DNA from: an uncultured Clostridia bacterium
GTDB taxonomy: Bacteria > Bacillota > Clostridia > TANB77 > CAG-508
Reading direction: 5' to 3'
Assembly: GCA_934130975.1 (NCBI GenBank)
Contig: CAKOYU010000002.1
Coordinates: 138,661 to 202,660 of the forward strand
DNA: 64,000 bases
Made by a program: the position numbers and the translations under genes. The notes under the pieces were generated by a model. It made no database searches, was not told where the DNA came from, and saw only the letters and a program-made list of their open reading frames with translations. This document shows positions 17,733-24,906 of this stretch, piece by piece. The stretch's first letter is position 1; the number at the start of each line of letters is the position of its first letter.

Positions 17733-18803
17733 ATGAGTATAAATATAGAAAAAATTATAAGATTAAATGAATTAGTAAACATGTTTTTTAGAAGTAAGCA
17801 TACAATCGTTTTGGACCCAAAATTAGAGAAAAAATACGGAAAGTATTTAGGTGAAGAGATAGTATATGATAAGGCCGATTGGGACATGCCAAGTGAACTT
17901 AAAGAATATGTTAAGGAACTATCAAAGAATGAAGAATTAAGTAAGGAAGAAAAAATATTATCAGTTTACGAAAAACTATGTCATGATTATGTATATGATG
18001 ATAATTTAATATCTTATATTCAAAAAGTTGATGATGATATATATAGCCTTCCGGATTGGTATGGAAGAGATGTTGACAAAGAATGGGAAAAGAATAGAGA
18101 AAATCATAATAGAAGAATATGTTTTGAATTATCAAGATATTTAGTTAAATCCTTAGACGAATTATTTAAAGATGATAAGAATTGTAATACTTGCATATTA
18201 TGGAATAAGAATCTTATACATTATTTTGTAGGACTTACTTCTGATGATTATAGTTTAGCTATTGATTTGGATGATTTTTTTAAGATAAAAGATCTTACAA
18301 GATTAAAAACAGGATTAACATTAGAAGGAATTACAATTTTAGAAGATGATAAACATAAATTTAAGAATGCTCTTGATAAATTTAATGAAGGAAGAGACGA
18401 ATTTGCAATAAAAAGAGTAGAAAATAAAATTGAAGAAACAGATGAAACAGAAATAGAAGAAGAAAGCGAAGAAGTTGCATTTTTAAAAAAAGCTGTTGAG
18501 ATATTAAAAGAAGATGGACTTGACTCGCAGGGAATATTTGAATATATGAAAGAAATAATAGACATTAGTATTGGTAAAGAAAACAGAGAAAAAGTATGGA
18601 AAAAAATAGATGGTAAGAATAGAGAATCGACTAGATATATAAGATGTGTTGTTGCTAATATAGATGATAAAAAATATTTAATTGATGGAGAAGATGCAAT
18701 AGTGCGACTATTTGATGAAAAAGAATTTGATGAAAAAAGAACAAGATTTGTTCCTAATAAAGAACTTACTCGTGGTGGATTTGATTATTATGATGGAAAA
18801 TAG
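17733..18803 (+). CDS. Transglutaminase-like protein, paralogue B (inferred)
   Basis: A tandem paralogue of the gene upstream, 356 residues. It keeps the same landmarks: KLCHDYVYDD, HNRRICFELSRYL (Cys130), IHYFVGL (His163) and AIDLDDF (Asp178/180), followed by IKDLTRLKTGLT and KFNEGRDE. It differs by an acidic Glu/Thr insert near residues 230-245. The ATG at 17733 has AGGAGA six bases upstream; earlier in-frame ATGs lie inside the 3' end of paralogue A without a site. Conservation of just the putative triad and surrounding blocks between divergent copies supports a functional active site. Confidence 0.6.
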   Translation: MSINIEKIIRLNELVNMFFRSKHTIVLDPKLEKKYGKYLGEEIVYDKADWDMPSELKEYVKELSKNEELSKEEKILSVYEKLCHDYVYDDNLISYIQKVDDDIYSLPDWYGRDVDKEWEKNRENHNRRICFELSRYLVKSLDELFKDDKNCNTCILWNKNLIHYFVGLTSDDYSLAIDLDDFFKIKDLTRLKTGLTLEGITILEDDKHKFKNALDKFNEGRDEFAIKRVENKIEETDETEIEEESEEVAFLKKAVEILKEDGLDSQGIFEYMKEIIDISIGKENREKVWKKIDGKNRESTRYIRCVVANIDDKKYLIDGEDAIVRLFDEKEFDEKRTRFVPNKELTRGGFDYYDGK

Positions 18804-18822
18804 CTGCTTGACTACATAACTA

Positions 18823-18851
18823 TTGAAAAATTTTCTAGAATATGGTATTAT
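18823..18851 (+). promoter_or_regulatory. Promoter for the DUF84 phosphatase gene
   Basis: TTGAAA at 18823-18828 and TATTAT at 18846-18851 with a 17-bp spacer. Confidence 0.5.
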
Positions 18852-18883
18852 ATATATATAAACACAAAGGAGGTAAATATACC

Positions 18884-19381
18884 ATGAGAGTAGCAATTGC
18901 AACTGATTCTGCAGAGAAAATCAAAGGAATCAAGAGTGCATTTTCTCGGTTTTTCAAAATTGAGGAGGATGAAATAGAGTTTTTTCACCAAAAGGTAGAT
19001 TCTGGAGTACCAGAGCAACCATTTAATGAAGAAACTTATAAAGGAGCTTTAAATAGAGTAAATACTCTAATTGAAAAATCAAAGAAAGCAGATTTTTATA
19101 TTAGTTGTGAAGCTGGCATCGAAGAGTTTTTTGGAAAATACTTAAATGTGCAAATAATTTGCCTATTTGATTCCAAAAAACAAAGATATCTTTGGGGCAA
19201 AAGCTCTGGGTGGCAAATTCCATATGAAGATATAGAGATTATCAGAAATAGTAATCTCGATGATTATCTTAGGTCAAAAGGAATAAATTGTGCAGAAGAC
19301 TTACTTGGTGCTAATTATTCAAGAGCAGAAACAATTGCCCAAGCAGTAGAGTTCGCTTTAGCTTCACAGAAATTGTTATAA
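18884..19381 (+). CDS. Non-canonical purine NTP phosphatase (DUF84, YjjX family)
   Basis: Predicted inosine/xanthosine triphosphatase that removes deaminated purine nucleotides. The 165-residue product shows the family pattern: VAIATDSAEKIKGIKSAF at the N-terminus, SGVPEQPFNEETYKGALNR, then CEAGIEE, and the closing ANYSRAETIAQAVEFAL. AAAGGAGGT lies ten bases before the ATG at 18884; an upstream in-frame ATG at 18842 precedes that site and is rejected. It has its own promoter and terminator, so it is monocistronic. Confidence 0.82.
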   Translation: MRVAIATDSAEKIKGIKSAFSRFFKIEEDEIEFFHQKVDSGVPEQPFNEETYKGALNRVNTLIEKSKKADFYISCEAGIEEFFGKYLNVQIICLFDSKKQRYLWGKSSGWQIPYEDIEIIRNSNLDDYLRSKGINCAEDLLGANYSRAETIAQAVEFALASQKLL

Positions 19382-19388
19382 AAATCAA

Positions 19389-19427
19389 AAAAGATTATTC
19401 GAAAATAAGAATAATCTTTTTTATTTT
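19389..19427 (+). terminator. Terminator after the DUF84 gene
   Basis: AAGATTATTC (19391-19400) pairs with GAATAATCTT (19409-19418), followed by TTTTATTTTT. Confidence 0.85.
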
Positions 19428-19483
19428 TGACTAAAATATAAAAAGAATTAATATTAATTCAATAAAACAAAAAGGAGTTTACT

Positions 19484-19930
19484 ATGAAGGTTAAAGATTG
19501 TATGTGTGGCGACGTTTGTTGTGTAAAACCAGAAACAAAAATCAATGATGTTGCAAAATTGATGGAAGAAAATCATATTGGATGTGTGCCAGTATGTGAT
19601 AATAACAATTGCCTTGTAGGATTAATTACAGATAGAGATATTATATTGCGTACAGTTGCGTGTGATAAAGATGTAAAAAATACACCTGCAAGTGAAATAA
19701 TGACTTGCAATGTTTGTACTTGTAATGGAAATGATGATGTTCATACAGCTGAAAATAAGATGGCACAAAATCAAATAAGAAGAATTCCGGTTGTTGATGA
19801 TGATAAGGTTATAGGTATTCTTACTCTAGGAGATTTGGCTCATTATAATGAAGAGACTGGAGAGGATCATTTCTGCAATACTGTTGAAGATATTTGTGGT
19901 TGTAGTGGACAAACTAAGAATAATGGGTAA
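19484..19930 (+). CDS. Cys-rich protein with two CBS domains
   Basis: A stand-alone CBS pair (Bateman module) of 148 residues, a fold that usually binds adenine nucleotides. Both repeats keep the CBS pattern: HIGCVPVCDN..LVGLITDRDI and IRRIPVVDDDKVIGILTLGDLA. It is unusual in having 14 Cys (residues 6, 8, 12, 13, 34, 38, 43, 60, 75, 78, 80, 131, 138 and 140), several as CxC or CxxC pairs where relatives have Thr or Val. Metal, Fe-S or redox sensing is therefore plausible but not shown. AAAGGAG precedes the ATG. Confidence 0.82.
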   Translation: MKVKDCMCGDVCCVKPETKINDVAKLMEENHIGCVPVCDNNNCLVGLITDRDIILRTVACDKDVKNTPASEIMTCNVCTCNGNDDVHTAENKMAQNQIRRIPVVDDDKVIGILTLGDLAHYNEETGEDHFCNTVEDICGCSGQTKNNG

Positions 19931-19958
19931 TAAAGATTGTTGAGATTACTATGCATAT

Positions 19959-20108
19959 AGAAATTGATAATATATTGTTTTTTATACCTTGCTGTCGCAA
20001 TCTATATATTAAATATTTTAGTATACGTAGATTGCTCCATATCGCACTCGCATATGCTCGTTTAATCGCTTACGCGGTATTTCAAAAACAATATATTATC
20101 AAATTTCT
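19959..20108. repeat. Palindromic structured element, copy 2
   Basis: 150 bp, with the same arms as copy 1 (AGAAATTGATAATATATTG against CAATATATTATCAAATTTCT) and the same core (TATACCTTGCTGTCGCAATC, GATTGCTCCATATCGCACTC, TTACGCGGTAT). The complementarity continues imperfectly outside the arms: GATTGTTGA...TTACTA on the left against TAGTATCAACAATC on the right (to about 20147). It accounts for most of the gap between the CBS gene and the AI-2E family gene. Confidence 0.85.
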
Positions 20109-20182
20109 GTATTAAATATAATGAAAAGTATAGTATCAACAATCTACATTATAATGTAATTATTACATAGAAAAGAGGGCAA

Positions 20183-21271
20183 ATGTCAGAAGATTTAAAT
20201 TATATTTATAAAGTTATTAGAAGAGTTTTAAATATTGCCCTAATAATAGTTGTGGTGTACATAGGGGCAAAGTTGGCTGTATTTTATATGCCGTTTTTAG
20301 TGGCTTTTGTAATTTCATTGATGATAGAACCAGGTATAAAATATTTGATGAAAAAAACAAAGCTATCAAGAAAAATGAGTTCAATTATAATATTCGTAAT
20401 AGTGTTTACTATAATAATTGGAAGTGTGACATGGGGAATAGTTTCGCTAATTTCAGAATCAACAAACCTTTTACAAACTTTAAATTTATATATAGATAAA
20501 GCATATACTCAAATTCAAGAAACAATTGGTAAAATAAGTATATCAAGGGCAAGCATATCAAATGATGTTACTAATTTAATGCAAGATGCATCAAAAGAAG
20601 TATTGTTTAAAATATCAACATGGATAACAAGATTTTTAACAAAATTGATGTCTGTTATTACATCAATACCGACAATTGCCATATATGTTGTAATAACAAT
20701 TCTTTCAGTATATTTTGTATGTACAGATAGAATATATATTTTGGATTTTATGGAACATCATATGCCAAGAAAATGGGTTCAAAAAATAGGAGTTCATATT
20801 AGAGAAATAACAATAAAATTAGGAGGATACTTAAAAGCAGAGGCAATATTGATATTAGTGTCATTCATAATTTCGTTAGTTGGATTATATATATTTAAAT
20901 TTGTAGGAATGAATGTAAAATATCCATTATTAATAGCATTAGGAATAGGATTTGTAGATGCATTACCAATACTTGGATCTGGTTCGGTTATGGCTCCTTG
21001 GGCTGTAATGGAAGCATTAAATGGAGATATACAGTTAGGAATAGCAATAATTGTATTATGGATAATCATGTCAATTGTAAGACAATTTTTAGAACCTAAA
21101 ATAGTAAGTGGAAAGATAGGAATACATCCGATTTTTACATTGATTGCAATGTATACAGGTTTTAGAGTTATTGGAGTAATGGGAATGCTTGTAGGACCAA
21201 TTGTTTTAATAATTTTAAAAAGTATTTTTGCTAGTGTATTAGAAGAAGGAATAGCAAATAGATTTATGTGA
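20183..21271 (+). CDS. AI-2E family transporter (YtvI/PerM-like)
   Basis: A polytopic membrane protein of 362 residues with about eight hydrophobic helices: two near the N-terminus, a hydrophilic segment (about residues 95-150), then a cluster of six. The C-terminal block holds the conserved GIGFVDALPILGSG and FLEPKIVSGKIGIHP motifs typical of the AI-2E exporter/permease superfamily. In Firmicutes such proteins are often sporulation-associated (YtvI) or of unknown substrate. AAAAGAGGG precedes the ATG. The stop codon runs directly into a repeat cluster. Confidence 0.85.
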   Translation: MSEDLNYIYKVIRRVLNIALIIVVVYIGAKLAVFYMPFLVAFVISLMIEPGIKYLMKKTKLSRKMSSIIIFVIVFTIIIGSVTWGIVSLISESTNLLQTLNLYIDKAYTQIQETIGKISISRASISNDVTNLMQDASKEVLFKISTWITRFLTKLMSVITSIPTIAIYVVITILSVYFVCTDRIYILDFMEHHMPRKWVQKIGVHIREITIKLGGYLKAEAILILVSFIISLVGLYIFKFVGMNVKYPLLIALGIGFVDALPILGSGSVMAPWAVMEALNGDIQLGIAIIVLWIIMSIVRQFLEPKIVSGKIGIHPIFTLIAMYTGFRVIGVMGMLVGPIVLIILKSIFASVLEEGIANRFM

Positions 21272-21354
21272 GCAAAAAAGTACCATTCTTGGTACAAAAT
21301 AGAACCGGTCCCAAATGCGCAGTGAGCAAAACAGAACCGGTCCATAATGCGCAT
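21270..21354 (+). repeat. ACCGGT dispersed repeat, locus 5 (divergent unit plus two units)
   Basis: A degenerate first unit, GTACCATTCTTGGTAC, is followed by two units with AGAACCGGTCC. The ACCATTCTTG form also precedes the pairs at loci 6 and 7. Confidence 0.88.
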
Positions 21355-21412
21355 AAAATATAAAAACGTTCATAAACTTATAGAAATAAAAGATAAGTGG
21401 AGGGACGTTTTT

Positions 21413-21964
21413 ATGTTTATATATAATTTGAAAGTGAATGGTGGAGTAGTTTTAAAAATAATAATTGTGATACTTTCCATATTTATGCTAGGAGTATTTG
21501 GGTTTAGCGTTTACAAGATTTTTTTCACAAGTGGCAAATTTGTAATAAATGATAAAATAAAAAGACAAGATATTACAGAAATTCAGACAGAGAATTATAC
21601 TAATATTTTAAAAGCTGTTCATGATGATCCAGATTCATATATTGGAATGAGAGTGAATTTTACAGGTTACATATATAGAGTTATTGATTTTAAGGATAAT
21701 CAGTTTGTTATTGCAAGAGATATGTTTATTAATGAAAGCAAAACACAGTCTGTAGTTGTTGGTTTTTTGTGTGAATGCAAAGATGCTGAAAAATTTGCTG
21801 ATGGAACTTGGGTTAATATAACTGGAAGTATAGAGATGGGAAAATATCATAATGAACAGATTCCATTTATTAAAATTACAGATATTAAAGAAGCGATTGA
21901 GCCAGAGAATTCTTGTGTAATGCCACCAAGCAATGATTATATTCCAACAAGTGGGATGTTCTAA
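21413..21964 (+). CDS. Membrane-anchored YcgQ/TIGR03943-like (DUF1980) protein
   Basis: A 183-residue protein with one N-terminal membrane helix (about residues 14-36) and an exported domain matching the C-terminal part of YcgQ-type proteins: a DPDSYIGMRVNFTGYIYR strand, NQFVIARDMF, a VVGFLCECKDAE segment and GTWVNITGSI. Full-length relatives carry several N-terminal helices, so this is a short version. GTGGAGGGA lies eight bases before the ATG at 21413; the earlier ATG at 21347 is inside a repeat. AAAAACGT (21362) can pair with ACGTTTTT (21405), enclosing the ribosome binding site. Molecular role unknown. Confidence 0.7.
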   Translation: MFIYNLKVNGGVVLKIIIVILSIFMLGVFGFSVYKIFFTSGKFVINDKIKRQDITEIQTENYTNILKAVHDDPDSYIGMRVNFTGYIYRVIDFKDNQFVIARDMFINESKTQSVVVGFLCECKDAEKFADGTWVNITGSIEMGKYHNEQIPFIKITDIKEAIEPENSCVMPPSNDYIPTSGMF

Positions 21965-21998
21965 AATTGTAAATTTTTTAAAAAGTATGTAGAAAGTA

Positions 21999-22027
21999 TT
22001 GAATTATTGAGGAAATCTGTGTATAAT
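21999..22027 (+). promoter_or_regulatory. Promoter for the beta-CASP nuclease gene
   Basis: TTGAAT at 21999-22004 and TATAAT at 22022-22027 with a 17-bp spacer. Confidence 0.6.
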
Positions 22028-22098
22028 AAAGATGTAACTATTAACATAATTCTTTCGTATCAAAAAAATATTTTGATGTATAAGGAAGGAGAGATTTT

Positions 22099-23607
22099 AT
22101 GGGTTCAAAAGAAAAGCTTTATGTACACATTACAGCATTGCATCCAGAAGTCACAGGTTCCTGCTTATTAGTGGTTGTGCATTTGCCAAATGGTCGGAAA
22201 ATTAAATTTATAGTTGATTGTGGTCTTTTTCAAGAAAAGATGTACAATGAATTGAATAAATTAGATTTTCCATTTTCAAGTGAAGATATTGAATTTGTGT
22301 TAATTACGCACAATCATGCAGATCATATTGGAAAATTGCCATTATTATGCAAATATGGCTTTCATGGAAAAATATTTGAAACCAAGTCTACTAGTAAGCT
22401 TTTGAGAATTTCATTAAGTAATTCTTATCAAATAATGAAAGAAGATTCTCAAAGACAGAAGGTAAAACCACTTTACGAGGAGGAAGATGTTGAGAGAGTA
22501 TTTGAATACTTAGAACCATGCAATATTGGAGAAGGGATTCAAGTTAATCCAAACATCAAAATAACGTACTTTGACAATGGGCATATTATTGGGGCAGGAA
22601 TGATTCTTGTGCAAATAAGTTATCCTGGAGAACAAGATATCAATTTATTCTTTACAGGTGATTACAAGCCTTACAATGTTTTCAAAAAAGTGCAATCAGT
22701 ACCTACTTGGGTTTATGAGTTGCCAATGAATGTTATTGTTGAATCTACTTATGGAGATACAGAAACTAAAGAAGTTCAATATAACTTTGAAAATGATGTA
22801 AAGAATATATTGGAACAAAGAAAAAGCTTATTTATTCCAGTATTAGCACAAGGCAGAGCTCAGGAAATTTTGTTTATTCTAAAACAGATGCAAAATGATG
22901 GAAGAATCAGTAAGGAAATTCCTATTTATTTGGATGGAAATTTATCACATCAATATACACATAAATATCGAAGTGGTGAACTTGAAATTGAAGAAGAAAA
23001 GTTAGAATTTCTTCCAGAAAACTTCCATTGGGTAGACAAAGATACCAGACCATTTGTAATGGCATCCAAAGGGCAAAAAATTATTTTAACAACCTCTGGA
23101 ATGTTAGACCATGGTCCAGCACGGTTATATTTGCCATCTGTTATTAGCAATGAAAATTGGGCGATTTTCTTAACGAGCTATTGTAGTGAAGAAACCCTTG
23201 GACGGAAGCTTATCGATAATGAATTTAAAGACAAAGCAATTGAAATTATGGGGCAGGAGGTTTATGTTAAAGCTCAGATTTATTCAACAAGTCAGTTTTC
23301 CTCTCATGCAAAAGCTGATGAATTACTAGAATTACTTTTTAGATTTAAAAACTTGAAATTAGTTTTAGTAAATCATGGAGAAAAAGAAACAATGAAAAAA
23401 TTCGCATTAAGAGTTGAAAATGCGAATTTTGCTAAAAGAGTTGAGGTTCTTGGAGAATATACTGTAAAATTAGCACATTATGGTTTTGTAAAAATTATGG
23501 GAGCGAAGCTTTACACGATGATTAAAAATAAACAAGAGCAACCCAAAAAAGAAAAGAAAAAGAAACTCAGAATGATTTGTAGAAGGAAGAATTCTTTTTC
23601 AAGATAG
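22099..23607 (+). CDS. Metallo-beta-lactamase fold, beta-CASP type RNase
   Basis: A 502-residue protein of the RNA-processing beta-CASP group (CPSF-73/RNase J relatives). The zinc-binding motif HNHADH is at residues 71-76; a later FDNGHIIGAG block, FTGDYK and VESTYGD fit the MBL core. A beta-CASP insertion follows, with motif-A-like and SGMLDHGPARLY blocks, and the late FSSHAKADEL and VNHGE complete the active site. The C-terminus is Lys-rich. It may be an endo- or exonuclease; the substrate is unknown. GGAAGGAGA precedes the ATG. Its codon choice is richer in T-ending and GC-containing codons than that of its neighbours. A second ClpX-like gene follows. Confidence 0.82.
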   Translation: MGSKEKLYVHITALHPEVTGSCLLVVVHLPNGRKIKFIVDCGLFQEKMYNELNKLDFPFSSEDIEFVLITHNHADHIGKLPLLCKYGFHGKIFETKSTSKLLRISLSNSYQIMKEDSQRQKVKPLYEEEDVERVFEYLEPCNIGEGIQVNPNIKITYFDNGHIIGAGMILVQISYPGEQDINLFFTGDYKPYNVFKKVQSVPTWVYELPMNVIVESTYGDTETKEVQYNFENDVKNILEQRKSLFIPVLAQGRAQEILFILKQMQNDGRISKEIPIYLDGNLSHQYTHKYRSGELEIEEEKLEFLPENFHWVDKDTRPFVMASKGQKIILTTSGMLDHGPARLYLPSVISNENWAIFLTSYCSEETLGRKLIDNEFKDKAIEIMGQEVYVKAQIYSTSQFSSHAKADELLELLFRFKNLKLVLVNHGEKETMKKFALRVENANFAKRVEVLGEYTVKLAHYGFVKIMGAKLYTMIKNKQEQPKKEKKKKLRMICRRKNSFSR

Positions 23608-23631
23608 AACTTCCTTTAGGGAGTTCTATCT
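23602..23631 (+). terminator. Stem-loop overlapping the stop codon of the beta-CASP gene
   Basis: AGATAGAACT pairs with AGTTCTATCT around a TCCTTTAGGG loop region. The stop codon is inside the left arm. There is no strong T-tract, so it may be a processing or stabilising hairpin rather than a terminator. Confidence 0.5.
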
Positions 23632-23671
23632 AAAATATATTAGATGCTAAAAGGAGGTATCTATTATAAAA

Positions 23672-24763
23672 ATGGAATTTTTAAAAAGAAAATTAAAAAT
23701 TGTCCCAAAGGAAAAAATACCACAGCAGACATCAAAAAAAGTTATAAAAGTTGTTAAAGTTCCAACAATTACAGAAACAGAAAAGTTTATTTTAGATACA
23801 GTAAAAGGTCAAGATGAACAAGTACGGCAGATTGTAAATGCTGAATATAAATCAATCAATTATAAAATAAAATCGAATGTGTTGATTGTAGGAAAAAGTG
23901 GAACTGGTAAAACTGAGATTTTAAGACAACTTGCTAAGAAAACAGGAAAAGTTTGTATAACTATAGATGCCAATGATTACACAGCAGAAGGTTATATAGG
24001 GGCGAGTGTATCAGATATTATTATTAAACTTCTCGAAGCTGCAGAATATGATGTAGAAAGAGCAGAAAATGGAATAATTATTATTGATGAAATTGATAAA
24101 AAAGCAGTTTCCAAGTATCCTGGTCAACAAGATGTAGCTGGAAAGGGAGTGCAAGATGCATTACTTAAATTAATTGAAGAAAAAACTATACCACTTCAAC
24201 TAGTTAGTATAAATGGAAGCATTAAACCTATTGAAATAAATACAGATAAAATTATGTTTTATTTTGCAGGAGCATTTTCTGGAATTGATGAAATAGTAAG
24301 AACAAGATTAAAAAAAGAAACAAAGATGGGATTTTCTGTAGAAACAATATCTGAGAAGCAGATGCAGTTAGATAAAAAAATAAAAAAAAGTGATTTGATT
24401 AAATTTGGACTTAAAGAAGAATTTATTGGAAGAATTGATAAAATAGTTCAATTAAATGAACTATCAGAAGAAGTACTTGAAAATATTCTAACAAGTTCAA
24501 AAAAGTCTAAATTTAAAATGTATGTAAACTGTCTGAAAAAAGATGGAATTACAACCAAATACACAAAAAAGAATATAAGTGCATTTGCCCAAAAAGCAAA
24601 AGTCGAAGGCAAAGAGACTGGAGCTCGTGAGCTTGCTAATGTAACCAATTATGTATTTGATAAGATTATGTATCAGGTGATGTCGAAGCCAAAAGGAACC
24701 TATAAAGAATTGATTTTGCAAGAAGGGATTGAAGATGATAACACAAAATATATTTTAAAGTAA
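23672..24763 (+). CDS. ClpX-like AAA+ ATPase without zinc-binding domain
   Basis: A second ClpX-type ATPase, 363 residues against 441 for the ClpX at 9418. It has Walker A GKSGTGKT (74-81), a pore-loop-like GYIG (107-110), Walker B IIIIDEIDK (from 135) and sensor-2-like GARELANV. The N-terminal C4 zinc domain is replaced by a short basic stretch, so adaptor and substrate choice must differ. The segment aligned with the ClpP-docking loop still reads KMGF, so ClpP interaction remains possible. AAAGGAGGT lies 14 bases upstream of the ATG, a rather long gap. It probably shares a transcript with the beta-CASP gene. Confidence 0.78.
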   Translation: MEFLKRKLKIVPKEKIPQQTSKKVIKVVKVPTITETEKFILDTVKGQDEQVRQIVNAEYKSINYKIKSNVLIVGKSGTGKTEILRQLAKKTGKVCITIDANDYTAEGYIGASVSDIIIKLLEAAEYDVERAENGIIIIDEIDKKAVSKYPGQQDVAGKGVQDALLKLIEEKTIPLQLVSINGSIKPIEINTDKIMFYFAGAFSGIDEIVRTRLKKETKMGFSVETISEKQMQLDKKIKKSDLIKFGLKEEFIGRIDKIVQLNELSEEVLENILTSSKKSKFKMYVNCLKKDGITTKYTKKNISAFAQKAKVEGKETGARELANVTNYVFDKIMYQVMSKPKGTYKELILQEGIEDDNTKYILK

Positions 24764-24776
24764 CCATAAAATCAAA

Positions 24777-24805
24777 AAGGAAGCTCTCAAGTGGGAGCTT
24801 CTTTT
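24777..24805 (+). terminator. Terminator after the ClpX-like gene
   Basis: GGAAGCTC pairs with GAGCTTC, followed by TTTT. Confidence 0.8.
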
Positions 24806-24834
24806 GACGTTCGCAAAAAAATCATTAAAAACAC

Positions 24835-24863
24835 TTGAAAAGTCAATATAATCATGATATATT
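24835..24863 (+). promoter_or_regulatory. Promoter for secA
   Basis: TTGAAA at 24835-24840 and TATATT at 24858-24863 with a 17-bp spacer. Confidence 0.55.
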
Positions 24864-24906
24864 ATAACAAGTCGATAAATAGATAAGAAGGGAAATGAGA
24901 AAAAAC

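Noticed and set aside
20794..21354. Minus-strand frame of 186 codons over the AI-2E family gene
   Set aside because: Its start lies in the repeat cluster, there is no ribosome binding site, and it shadows a clear membrane-protein gene.
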